From Gordius sp. MW1 (lineage: Eukaryota; Nematomorpha; Gordioida; Gordea; Gordiidae): a stretch of DNA of 64,000 bases. The stretch covers positions 15,438,001 through 15,502,000 of the forward strand of contig OZ038526.1 in assembly GCA_964036665.1 (NCBI GenBank), given 5' to 3'. Positions 12,601 to 24,981 of this stretch are shown here, in pieces (the stretch's first letter is position 1; every line of letters begins with the position of its first letter). Both the position numbers and the translations under genes were made by a program. The notes beneath the pieces are model-generated. The model was given only the letters and a program-made list of their open reading frames with translations. It searched no databases and was not told the origin of the DNA.

Positions 12601-14225
12601 ATCATTTTGACAAAAGACATCGTTTTATTGTTGCGATTAGTTTGTTGTATCGCAACGTGAGTGCTTAATTTTTGAAAACTGCTCTATGCGATCATGATTT
12701 TAAAGTAATAGTTTTTAGATTCTGATAAATTTTTACTTGGGATCATAGAAACCACGTCTGAAAACGACAACTTTCATCGGATGAATACGGTTCAAAGAAA
12801 AATATGTGAAAAATTTTGAGGTAAAAATATTTATTTTTTTCGATTCTATGTGAAAGAGCATGAAAAAATATATAAAAGTAAGCCAATTTGAGAATCCTAT
12901 TATCCTGGATTGACTTCCGAAAAGAGGTTTTAAGCTGCGAGAACTATCATTTTGACAAAAGACAACGTTTTATTGTTGCGATTAGTTTGTTGTATCGCAA
13001 CGTGAGTGCTTAATTTTTGAAAACTGCTCTATGCGATCATTCAAAGTAATAGTTTTTAGATTCTGATAAATTTTTACTTGGGATCATAGAAACCACGTCT
13101 GAAAACGACAACTTTCATCGGATGAATACGGTTCAAAGATAAATATGTGAAAAATTGTGAGGTAAAAATATTTATTTTTTTCGATTCTATGTGAAAGAGC
13201 ATGAAAAAATATATAAAAGTAAGTCAATTTGAGAATCCTATTATCCTCGATTGACTTCCGAAAAGAGGTTTTAAGCTGCGAGAACTATGATTTTGACAAA
13301 AGACAACGTTTTATTGTTGCGATTAGTTTGTTGTATCGCAACGTGAAATCGCAACGTGAGTGCTTAATTTTTGAAAACTGCTCTATGCGATCATGATTTC
13401 AAAGTAATAATTTTTAAATTCTGATAAATTTTTACTTGGGATCATAGAAACCACGTCTGAAAACGACAACTTTCATCGGATGAATACGGTTCAAAGAAAA
13501 ATATGTGAAAAATTTTGAGGTAAAAATATTTATTTTTTTCGATTCTATGTGAAAGAGCATGAAAAAATATATAAAAGTAAGCCAATTTGAGAATCCTATT
13601 ATCCTCGATTGACTTCCGAAAAGAGGTTTTAAGCTGCGAGAACTATCATTTTGACAAAAGACAACGTTTTATTGTTGCGATTAGTTTGTTGTATCGCAAC
13701 GTGAGTGCTTAATTTTTGAAAACTGCTCTATGCGATCATTCAAAGTAATAGTTTTTAGATTCTGATAAATTTTTACTTGGGATCATAGAAACCACGTCTG
13801 AAAACGACAACTTTCATCGGATGAATACGGTTCAAAGATAAATATGTGAAAAATTGTGAGGTAAAAATATTTATTTTTTTCGATTCTATGTGAAAGAGCA
13901 TGAAAAAATATATAAAAGTAAGTCAATTTGAGAATCCTATTATCCTCGATTGACTTCCGAAAAGAGGTTTTAAGCTGCGAGAACTATCATTTTTACAAAA
14001 GACAACGTTTTATTGTTGCGATTAGTTTGTTGTATCGCAACGTGAGTGCTTAATTTTTGAAAACTGCTCTATGCGATCATGACTTCAAAGTAATAGTTTT
14101 TAGATTCTGATAAATTTTGACTTGGGATCATAGAAACCACGTCTGAAAACGACAACTTTCATCGGATGAATACGGTTCAAAGAAAAATATGTGAAAGATT
14201 TTGAGGTTAAAATATTTATTTTTTT
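9640..14225 (+). repeat. First copy of a 12-monomer, 4136 bp unit (from about 10090)
   Basis: Monomer starts: 9640, 9984, 10329, 10674, 11019, 11361, 11705, 12050, 12390, 12735, 13076, 13434, 13775, 14120. The stretch from about 10090 repeats after 4136 bp. Shared marks with the second copy include AAAGATGTTTT, GAAAAACATGTG, the 342 bp monomer (TATATAAAGTAAG plus CTATATTTGAC), a T-run expansion near 12487, and the 13 bp duplication at 13335. The start is a type-A/B pair at 9640/9984; 9984 has private changes GATCATAAAAACC and TACAGTTC. The last monomer, 14120, is of the type otherwise seen at 20.9-24.3 kb. Confidence 0.85.
13335..13358. repeat. 13 bp tandem duplication of the stem-loop right arm
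   Basis: In monomer 13076 (358 bp) of the first 4136 bp unit. This copy also has CTATGATTTTGAC instead of CTATCATTTTGAC, which separates it from the 1.6 and 8.5 kb copies. Confidence 0.9.
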
Positions 14226-17200
14226 CGATTCTATGTGAAAGAGCATGAAAAAATATATAAAAGTAAGCCAATTTGAGAATCCTATTATCCTCGATTGACT
14301 TCCGAAAAGAGGTTTTAAGCTGCGAGAACTATCATTTTGACAAAAGACAACGTTTTATTGTTGCGATTAGTTTGTTGTATCGCAACGTGAGTGCTTAATT
14401 TTTGGAAACTGCTCTATGCGATCATGATTTCAAAGTAATAGTTTTTAGATTCTGATAAATATTTACTTGGGATCATAGAAACCACGTCTGAAAACGACAA
14501 CTTTCATCGGATGAATACGGTTCAAAGAAAAATATGTGAAAATTTTTGAGGTAAAATTTTTTATTTTTTTCGATTCTATGTGAAAGAGCATGAAAAAATA
14601 TATAAAAGTAAGCCAATTTGAGAATCCTATTATCCTCGATTGACTTCCGAAAAGATGTTTTAAGCTGCGAGAACTATCATTTTGACAAAAGACAACGTTT
14701 TATTGTTGCGATTAGTTTGTTGTATCGCAACGTGAGTGCTTAATTTTTGGAAACTGCTCTATGCGATCATGATTTCAAAGTAATAGTTTTTAGATTCTGA
14801 TAAATTTTTACTTGGGATCATAGAAACCACGTCTGAAAACGACAACTTTCATCGGATGAATACGGTTCAAAGAAAAATATGTGAAAAATTTTGAGGTAAA
14901 AATATTTATTTTTTTCGATTCTATGTGAAAGAGCATGAAAAAATATATAAAAGTAAGCCAATTTGAGAATCCTATTATCCTGGATTGACTTCCGAAAAGA
15001 GGTTTTAAGCTGCGAGAACTATCATTTTGACAAAAGACAACGTTTTATTGTTGCGATTAGTTTGTTGTATCGCAACGTGAGTGCTTAATTTTTGAAAACT
15101 GCTCTATGCGATCATGATTTCAAAGTAATAGTTTTTAGATTCTGATAAATTTTTACTTGGGATCATGGAAACCACGTCTGAAAACGACAACTTTCATCGG
15201 ATGAATACGGTTCAAAGAAAAACATGTGAAAAATTTTGAGGTAAAAATATTTATTTTTTTCGATTCTATGTAAAAGAGCATGAAAAAATATATAAAGTAA
15301 GCCAATTTGAGAATCCTATTATCCTCGATTGACTTCCGAAAAGAGGTTTTAAGCGGCGAGAACTATATTTGACAAAAGACAACGTTTTATTGTTGCGATT
15401 AGTTTGTTGTATCGCAACGTGAGAGCTTAATTTTTGAAAACTGCTCTATGCGATCATGATTTCAAAGTAATAGTTTTTAAATTCTGATAAATTTTTACTT
15501 GGGATCATAGAAACCACGTCTGAAAACGACAACTTTCATCGGATGAATACGGTTCAAAGTAAAATATGTGAAAAATTTTGAGGCAAAAATATTTATGTTT
15601 TCGATTCTATGTGAAAGAGCATGAAAAAATATATAAAAGTAAGCCAATTTGAGAATCCTATTATCCTCGATTGACTTCCGAAAAGAGGTTTTAAGCTGCG
15701 AGAACTATCATTTTGACAAAAGACAATGTTTTATTGTTGCGATTAGTTTGTTGTATCGCAACGTGAGTGCCTAATTTTTGAAAACTGTAATATGCGATCA
15801 TGATTTCAAAGTAATAATTTTTAAATTCTGATAAATTTTTACTTGGGATCATAGAAACCACGTCTGAAAACGACAACTTTCATCGGATGAATACGGTTCA
15901 AAGAAAAATATGTGAAAAATTTTGAGGTAAAAATATTTATTTATTTCGATTCTATGTGAAAGAGCATGAAAAAATATATAAAAGTAAGCCAATTTGAGAA
16001 TCCTATTATCCTCGATTGACTTCCGAAAAGAGGTTTTAAGCTGCGAGAACTATCATTTTGACAAAAGACAACGTTTTATTGTTGCGATTAGTTTGTTGTA
16101 TCGCAACGTGAGTGCTTAATTTTTGGAAACTGCTCTATGCGATCATGATTTCAAAGTAATAGTTTTTAGATTCTGATAAATTTTTACTTGGGATCATAGA
16201 AACCACGTCTGAAAACGACAACTTTCATCGGATGAATACGGTTCAAAGAAAAATATGTGAAAAATTTTGAGGTAAAAATATTTATTTTTTTCGATTCTAT
16301 GTGAAAGAGCATGAAAAAATATATAAAAGTAAGCCAATTTGAAAATCCTATTATCCTCGATTGACTTCCGAAAAGAGGTTTTAAGCTGCGAGAACTATCA
16401 TTTTGACAAAGACAACGTTTTATTGTTGCGATTAGTTTGTTGTATCGCAACGTGAGTGCTTAATTTTTGAAAACTGCTCTATGCGATCATTCAAAGTAAT
16501 AGTTTTTAGATTCTGATAAATTTTTACTTGGGATCATAGAAACCACGTCTGAAAACGACAACTTTCATCGGATGAATACGGTTCAAAGATAAATATGTGA
16601 AAAATTGTGAGGTAAAAATATTTTTTTTTTTCGATTCTATGTGAAAGAGCATGAAAAAATATATAAAAGTAAGCCAATTTGAGAATCCTATTATCCTCGA
16701 TTGACTTCCGAAAAGAGGTTTTAAGCTGCGAGAACTATCATTTTGACAAAAGACATCGTTTTATTGTTGCGATTAGTTTGTTGTATCGCAACGTGAGTGC
16801 TTAATTTTTGAAAACTGCTCTATGCGATCATGATTTTAAAGTAATAGTTTTTAGATTCTGATAAATTTTTACTTGGGATCATAGAAACCACGTCTGAAAA
16901 CGACAACTTTCATCGGATGAATACGGTTCAAAGAAAAATATGTGAAAAATTTTGAGGTAAAAATATTTATTTTTTTCGATTCTATGTGAAAGAGCATGAA
17001 AAAATATATAAAAGTAAGCCAATTTGAGAATCCTATTATCCTGGATTGACTTCCGAAAAGAGGTTTTAAGCTGCGAGAACTATCATTTTGACAAAAGACA
17101 ACGTTTTATTGTTGCGATTAGTTTGTTGTATCGCAACGTGAGTGCTTAATTTTTGAAAACTGCTCTATGCGATCATTCAAAGTAATAGTTTTTAGATTCT

Positions 17201-17874
17201 GATAAATTTTTACTTGGGATCATAGAAACCACGTCTGAAAACGACAACTTTCATCGGATGAATACGGTTCAAAGATAAATATGTGAAAAATTGTGAGGTA
17301 AAAATATTTATTTTTTTCGATTCTATGTGAAAGAGCATGAAAAAATATATAAAAGTAAGTCAATTTGAGAATCCTATTATCCTCGATTGACTTCCGAAAA
17401 GAGGTTTTAAGCTGCGAGAACTATGATTTTGACAAAAGACAACGTTTTATTGTTGCGATTAGTTTGTTGTATCGCAACGTGAAATCGCAACGTGAGTGCT
17501 TAATTTTTGAAAACTGCTCTATGCGATCATGATTTCAAAGTAATAATTTTTAAATTCTGATAAATTTTTACTTGGGATCATAGAAACCACGTCTGAAAAC
17601 GACAACTTTCATCGGATGAATACGGTTCAAAGAAAAATATGTGAAAAATTTTGAGGTAAAAATATTTATTTTTTTCGATTCTATGTGAAAGAGCATGAAA
17701 AAATATATAAAAGTAAGCCAATTTGAGAATCCTATTATCCTCGATTGACTTCCGAAAAGAGGTTTTAAGCTGCGAGAACTATCATTTTGACAAAAGACAA
17801 CGTTTTATTGTTGCGATTAGTTTGTTGTATCGCAACGTGAGTGCTTAATTTTTGAAAACTGCTCTATGCGATCA
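14226..17874 (+). repeat. Second, truncated copy of the 4136 bp unit
   Basis: Monomer starts: 14465, 14810, 15155, 15497, 15841, 16186, 16526, 16871, 17212, 17570. Monomer lengths (345, 345, 342, 344, 345, 340, 345, 341, 358) repeat exactly those from 10329. The match to the first copy ends near 17874: this copy reads GATCATGATTTC where copy one (near 13738) reads GATCATTCAAAG. About 3.65 kb is therefore shared and the final two monomers of the unit are missing. The few differences seen by eye imply a recent event or ongoing homogenisation. Confidence 0.85.
17471..17494. repeat. 13 bp tandem duplication of the stem-loop right arm
   Basis: Exactly 4136 bp after the 13335 copy and sharing its CTATGATTTTGAC mark, as expected for the second copy of the 4136 bp unit. 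Last occurrence in the window. Confidence 0.9.
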
Positions 17875-17914
17875 TGATTTCAAAGTAATAGTTTTTAGAT
17901 TCTGATAAATTTTT

Positions 17915-18911
17915 ACTTGGGATCATAGAAACCACGTCTGAAAACGACAACTTTCATCGGATAAATAAAGAAAAATATGTGAAAAATTTTGAGGTAAAAA
18001 TATTTATTTTTTTCGATTCTATGTGAAAGATCATGAAAAAATATATAAAAGTAAGCCAATTTGAGAATCCTATTATCCTGGATTGACTTCCGAAAAGAGG
18101 TTTTAAGCTGCGAGAACTATCATTTTGACAAAAGACAACGTTTTATTGTTGCGATTAGTTTGTTGTATCGCAACGTGAGTGCTTAATTTTTGAAAACTGC
18201 TCTATGCGATCATGATTTCAAAGTAATAGTTTTTAGATTCTTATAAATTTTTACTTGGGATCATAGAAACCACGTCTGAAAACGACAACTTTCATCGGAT
18301 GAATACGGTTCAAAGAAAAATATTTTTTTCGATTCTATGTGAAAGAGCATGAAAAAATATATAAAAGTAAGCCAATTTGAGAATCCTATTATCCTCGATT
18401 GACTTCCGAAAAGAGTTTTAAGCTGCGAGAACTATCATTTTGACAAAAGACAACGTTTTATTGTTGCGATTAGTATGTTGTATCGCAACGTGAGTGCTTA
18501 ATTTTTGAAAACTGCTCTATGCGATCATGATTTCAAAGTAATAGTTTTTAGATTCTGATAAATTTTTACTTGGGATCATAGAAACCACGTCTGAAACGAC
18601 AACTTTCATCGGATGAATACGGTTCAAAGAAAAATATGTGAAAAATTTTGACATAAAAATATTTATTTTTTTCGTTACTATGTGAAAAAGCATGAAAAAA
18701 TATATAAAAGTAAGCCAATTTGAGAATCCTATTATCCTCGATTGACTTCCGAAAAGAGGTTTTAAGCTGCGAGAACTATCATTTTGACAAAAGACAACGT
18801 TTTATTGTTGCGATTAGTTTGTTGTATCGCAACGTGAGTGCTTAATTTTTGAAAACTGCTCTATGCGATCATGATTTCAAAGTAATAGTTTTTAGATTCT
18901 GATAAATTTTT
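17915..18911 (+). repeat. 997 bp trimer of 338 + 315 + 344 bp monomers
   Basis: Monomer starts: 17915, 18253, 18568. Marks: a 7 bp loss giving CGGATAAATAAAG in the first; a 29 bp A/T-tract loss in the second; CTGAAACGACAAC, TTTTGACATAAAA and TTCGTTACTATG in the third. The same trimer recurs at 18912-19908 with identical lengths. It opens the shortened-monomer domain and has no counterpart before this point. Confidence 0.85.
18253..18567 (+). repeat. 315 bp short monomer (29 bp A/T-tract deletion)
   Basis: CAAAGAAAAATAT is followed directly by TTTTTTCG, so about 29 bp of the A/T-tract segment are gone. A further base is lost in most copies (AAAAGAGTTTTAAG). The intact segment has AAAAATAT at both ends of the missing stretch, which fits deletion between short direct repeats by slippage. 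The same allele occurs at 18253, 19250, 19909, 22286 and 22945, always followed by a 344 bp monomer with CTGAAACGACAAC. Confidence 0.85.
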
Positions 18912-21900
18912 ACTTGGGATCATAGAAACCACGTCTGAAAACGACAACTTTCATCGGATAAATAAAGAAAAATATGTGAAAAATTTTGAGGTAAAAATAT
19001 TTATTTTTTTCGATTCTATGTGAAAGATCATGAAAAAATATATAAAAGTAAGCCAATTTGAGAATCCTATTATCCTGGATTGACTTCCGAAAAGAGGTTT
19101 TAAGCTGCGAGAACTATCATTTTGACAAAAGACAACGTTTTATTGTTGCGATTAGTTTGTTGTATCGCAACGTGAGTGCTTAATTTTTGAAAACTGCTCT
19201 ATGCGATCATGATTTCAAAGTAATAGTTTTTAGATTCTTATAAATTTTTACTTGGGATCATAGAAACCACGTCTGAAAACGACAACTTTCATCGGATGAA
19301 TACGGTTCAAAGAAAAATATTTTTTTCGATTCTATGTGAAAGAGCATGAAAAAATATATAAAAGTAAGCCAATTTGAGAATCCTATTATCCTCGATTGAC
19401 TTCCGAAAAGTGTTTTAAGCTGCGAGAACTATCATTTTGACAAAAGACAACGTTTTATTGTTGCGATTAGTATGTTGTATCGCAACGTGAGTGCTTAATT
19501 TTTGAAAACTGCTCTATGCGATCATGATTTCAAAGTAATAGTTTTTAGATTCTGATAAATTTTTACTTGGGATCATAGAAACCACGTCTGAAACGACAAC
19601 TTTCATCGGATGAATACGGTTCAAAGAAAAATATGTGAAAAATTTTGACATAAAAATATTTATTTTTTTCGTTACTATGTGAAAAAGCATGAAAAAATAT
19701 ATAAAAGTAAGCCAATTTGAGAATCCTATTATCCTCGATTGACTTCCGAAAAGAGGTTTTAAGCTGCGAGAACTATCATTTTGACAAAAGACAACGTTTT
19801 ATTGTTGCGATTAGTTTGTTGTATCGCAACGTGAGTGCTTAATTTTTGAAAACTGCTCTATGCGATCATGATTTCAAAGTAATAGTTTTTAGATTCTTAT
19901 AAATTTTTACTTGGGATCATAGAAACCACGTCTGAAAACGACAACTTTCATCGGATGAATACGGTTCAAAGAAAAATATTTTTTTCGATTCTATGTGAAA
20001 GAGCATGAAAAAATATATAAAAGTAAGCCAATTTGAGAATCCTATTATCCTCGATTGACTTCCGAAAAGAGTTTTAAGCTGCGAGAACTATCATTTTGAC
20101 AAAAGACAACGTTTTATTGTTGCGATTAGTTTGTTGTATCGCAACGTGAGTGCTTAATTTTTGAAAACTGCTCTATGCGATCATGATTTCAAAGTAATAG
20201 TTTTTAGATTCTGATAAATTTTTACTTGGGATCATAGAAACCACGTCTGAAACGACAACTTTCATCGGATGAATACGGTTCAAAGAAAAATATGTGAAAA
20301 ATTTTGACATAAAAATATTTATTTTTTTCGTTACTATGTGAAAAAGCATGAAAAAATATATAAAAGTAAGCCAATTTGAGAATCCTATTATCCTCGATTG
20401 ACTTCCGAAAAGAGGTTTTAAGCTGCGAGAACTATCATTTTTACAAAAGACAACGTTTTATTGTTGCGATTAGTTTGTTGTATCGCAACGTGAGTGCTTA
20501 ATTTTTGAAAACTGCTCTATGCGATCATGATTTCAAAGTAATAGTTTTTAGATTCTGATAAATTTTTACTTGGGATCATAGAAACCACGTCTGAAAACGA
20601 CAACTTTAATCGGATGAATACGGTTCAAAGAAAAATATGTAAAATATTTTGAGGTAAAAATATTTATTTTTTTCGATTCTATGTGAAAGAGCATGAAAAA
20701 ATATATAAAAGTAAGCCAATTTGAGAATCCTATTATCCTCGATTGACTTACGAAAAGAGGTTTTAAGCTGCGAGAACTATCATTTTGACAAAAGAAAACG
20801 TTTTATTGTTGCGATTAGTTTGTTGTATCGAAACGTGAGTGCTTAATTTTTGAAAACTGCTCTATGCGATCATGACTTCAAAGTAATAGTTTTTAGATTC
20901 TGATAAATTTTGACTTGGGATCATAGAAACCACGTCTGAAAACGACAACTTTCATCGGATGAATACGGTTCAAAGAAAAATATGTGAAAGATTTTGAGGT
21001 TAAAATATTTATTTTTTTCGATTCTATGTGAAAGAGCATGAAAAAATATATAAAAGTAAGCCAATTTGAGAATCCTATTATCCTCGATTGACTTCCGAAA
21101 AGAGGTTTTAAGCTGCGAGAACTATCATTTTTACAAAAGACAACGTTTTATTGTTGCGATTAGTTTGTTGTATCGCAACGTGAGTGCTTAATTTTTGAAA
21201 ACTGCTCTATGCGATCATGACTTCAAAGTAATAGTTTTTAGATTCTGATAAATTTTGACTTGGGATCATAGAAACCACGTCTGAAAACGACAACTTTCAT
21301 CGGATGAATACGGTTCAAAGAAAAATATGTGAAAGATTTTGAGGTTAAAATATTTATTTTTTTCGATTCTATGTGAAAGAGCATGAAAAAATATATAAAA
21401 GTAAGCCAATTTGAGAATCCTATTATCCTCGATTGACTTCCGAAAAGAGGTTTTAAGCTGCGAGAACTATCATTTTTACAAAAGACAACGTTTTATTGTT
21501 GCGATTAGTTTGTTGTATCGCAACGTGAGTGCTTAATTTTTGAAAACTGCTCTATGCGATCATGATTTCAAAGTAATAGTTTTTAGATTCTGATAAATTT
21601 TTACTTGGGATCATAGAAACCACGTCTGAAAACGACAACTTTCATCGGATGAATACGGTTCAAAAGAAAAATATGTGAAAAATTTTGAGGTTAAAATATT
21701 TATTTTTTCGATTCTATGTAAAAGAGCATGAAAAAATATATAAAAGTAAGCAAATTTGAGAATCCTATTATCCTCGATTGACTTCCGAAAAGAGGTTTTA
21801 AGCTGCGAGAACTATCATTTTGACAAAAGACAACGTTTTATTGTTGCGATTAGTTTGTTGTATCGCAACGTGAGTGCTTAATTTTTGAAAACTGCTCTAT

Positions 21901-21947
21901 GCGATCATGATTTCAAAGTAATAGTTTTTAGATTCTGATAAATTTTT
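18912..21947 (+). repeat. 9-monomer, 3036 bp unit, copy 1
   Basis: Monomer starts: 18912, 19250, 19565, 19909, 20224, 20568, 20913, 21258, 21603. Lengths 338, 315, 344, 315, 344, 345, 345, 345, 345. It consists of the trimer, a shortened dimer (315 + 344), then four full-length monomers, two of which start with TTTTGACTTGGG (20913, 21258). A private change here is AAAAGTGTTTTAAG in 19250. Copy 2 follows directly. Confidence 0.88.
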
Positions 21948-24900
21948 ACTTGGGATCATAGAAACCACGTCTGAAAACGACAACTTTCATCGGATAAATA
22001 AAGAAAAATATGTGAAAAATTTTGAGGTAAAAATATTTATTTTTTTCGATTCTATGTGAAAGATCATGAAAAAATATATAAAAGTAAGCCAATTTGAGAA
22101 TCCTATTATCCTGGATTGACTTCCGAAAAGAGGTTTTAAGCTGCGAGAACTATCATTTTGACAAAAGACAACGTTTTATTGTTGCGATCAGTTTGTTGTA
22201 TCGCAACGTGAGTGCTTAATTTTTGAAAACTGCTCTATGCGATCATGATTTCAAAGTAATAGTTTTTAGATTCTTATAAATTTTTACTTGGGATCATAGA
22301 AACCACGTCTGAAAACGACAACTTTCATCGGATGAATACGGTTCAAAGAAAAATATTTTTTTCGATTCTATGTGAAAGAGCATGAAAAAATATATAAAAG
22401 TAAGCCAATTTGAGAATCCTATTATCCTCGATTGACTTCCGAAAAGAGTTTTAAGCTGCGAGAACTATCATTTTGACAAAAGACAACGTTTTATTGTTGC
22501 GATTAGTATGTTGTATCGCAACGTGAGTGCTTAATTTTTGAAAACTGCTCTATGCGATCATGATTTCAAAGTAATAGTTTTTAGATTCTGATAAACTTTT
22601 ACTTGGGATCATAGAAACCACGTCTGAAACGACAACTTTCATCGGATGAATAAGGTTCAAAGAAAAATATGTGAAAAATTTTGACATAAAAATATTTATT
22701 TTTTTCGTTACTATGTGAAAAAGCATGAAAAAATATATAAAAGTAAGCCAATTTGAGAATCCTATTATCCTCGATTGACTTCCGAAAAGAGGTTTTAAGC
22801 TGCGAGAACTATCATTTTGACAAAAGACAACGTTTTATTGTTGCGATTAGTTTGTTGTATCGCAACGTGAGTGCTTAATTTTTGAAAACTGCTCTATGCG
22901 ATCATGATTTCAAAGTAATAGTTTTTAGATTCTTATAAATTTTTACTTGGGATCATAGAAACCACGTCTGAAAACGACAACTTTCATCGGATGAATACGG
23001 TTCAAAGAAAAATATTTTTTTCGATTCTATGTGAAAGAGCATGAAAAAATATATAAAAGTAAGCCAATTTGAGAATCCTATTATCCTCGATTGACTTCCG
23101 AAAAGAGTTTTAAGCTGCGAGAACTATCATTTTGACAAAAGACAACGTTTTATTGTTGCGATTAGTTTGTTGTATCGCAACGTGAGTGCTTAATTTTTGA
23201 AAACTGCTCTATGCGATCATGATTTCAAAGTAATAGTTTTTAGATTCTGATAAATTTTTACTTGGGATCATAGAAACCACGTCTGAAACGACAACTTTCA
23301 TCGGATGAATACGGTTCAAAGAAAAATATGTGAAAAATTTTGACATAAAAATATTTATTTTTTTCGTTACTATGTGAAAAAGCATGAAAAAATATATAAA
23401 AGTAAGCCAATTTGAGAATCCTATTATCCTCGATTGACTTCCGAAAAGAGGTTTTAAGCTGCGAGAACTATCATTTTTACAAAAGACAACGTTTTATTGT
23501 TGCGATTAGTTTGTTGTATCGCAACGTGAGTGCTTAATTTTTGAAAACTGCTCTATGCGATCATGATTTCAAAGTAATAGTTTTTAGATTCTGATAAATT
23601 TTTACTTGGGATCATAGAAACCACGTCTGAAAACGACAACTTTAATCGGATGAATACGGTTCAAAGAAAAATATGTAAAATATTTTGAGGTAAAAATATT
23701 TATTTTTTTCGATTCTATGTGAAAGAGCATGAAAAAATATATAAAAGTAAGCCAATTTGAGAATCCTATTATCCTCGATTGACTTACGAAAAGAGGTTTT
23801 AAGCTGCGAGAACTATCATTTTGACAAAAGAAAACGTTTTATTGTTGCGATTAGTTTGTTGTATCGAAACGTGAGTGCTTAATTTTTGAAAACTGCTCTA
23901 TGCGATCATGACTTCAAAGTAATAGTTTTTAGATTCTGATAAATTTTGACTTGGGATCATAGAAACCACGTCTGAAAACGACAACTTTCATCGGATGAAT
24001 ACGGTTCAAAGAAAAATATGTGAAAGATTTTGAGGTTAAAATATTTATTTTTTTCGATTCTATGTGAAAGAGCATGAAAAAATATATAAAAGTAAGCCAA
24101 TTTGAGAATCCTATTATCCTCGATTGACTTCCGAAAAGAGGTTTTAAGCTGCGAGAACTATCATTTTTACAAAAGACAACGTTTTATTGTTGCGATTAGT
24201 TTGTTGTATCGCAACGTGAGTGCTTAATTTTTGAAAACTGCTCTATGCGATCATGACTTCAAAGTAATAGTTTTTAGATTCTGATAAATTTTGACTTGGG
24301 ATCATAGAAACCACGTCTGAAAACGACAACTTTCATCGGATGAATACGGTTCAAAGAAAAATATGTGAAAGATTTTGAGGTTAAAATATTTATTTTTTTC
24401 GATTCTATGTGAAAGAGCATGAAAAAATATATAAAAGTAAGCCAATTTGAGAATCCTATTATCCTCGATTGACTTCCGAAAAGAGGTTTTAAGCTGCGAG
24501 AACTATCATTTTTACAAAAGACAACGTTTTATTGTTGCGATTAGTTTGTTGTATCGCAACGTGAATGCTTAATTTTTGAAAACTGCTCTATGCGATCATG
24601 ATTTCAAAGTAATAGTTTTTAGATTCTGATAAATTTTTACTTGGGATCATAGAAACCACGTCTGAAAACGACAACTTTCATCGGATGAATACGGTTCAAA
24701 AGAAAAATATGTGAAAAATTTTGAGGTTAAAATATTTATTTTTTCGATTCTATGTAAAAGAGCATGAAAAAATATATAAAAGTAAGCCAATTTGAGAATC
24801 CTATTATCCTCGATTGACTTCCGAAAAGAGGTTTTAAGCTGCGAGAACTATCATTTTGACAAAAGACAACGTTTTGTTGTTGCGATTAGTTTGTTGTATC

Positions 24901-24981
24901 GCAACTTGAGTGCTTAATTTGAAAACTGCTCTATGCGATCATGATTTCAAAGTAATAGTTTTTAGATTCTGATAAATTTTT
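21948..24981 (+). repeat. 9-monomer, 3036 bp unit, copy 2
   Basis: Monomer starts: 21948, 22286, 22601, 22945, 23260, 23604, 23949, 24294, 24639. Each lies exactly 3036 bp after its partner in copy 1, and marker variants (CATGACTTC at 20871/23907, GTTCAAAAGAAAA at 21661/24697) keep that offset. Private changes include GATCAGTTTG near 22186, ATAAACTTTT near 22590 and AATAAGGTTC near 22649. The final monomer is 343 bp because of GCTTAATTTGAAAAC, and similarity to copy 1 fades after it. Confidence 0.88.
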
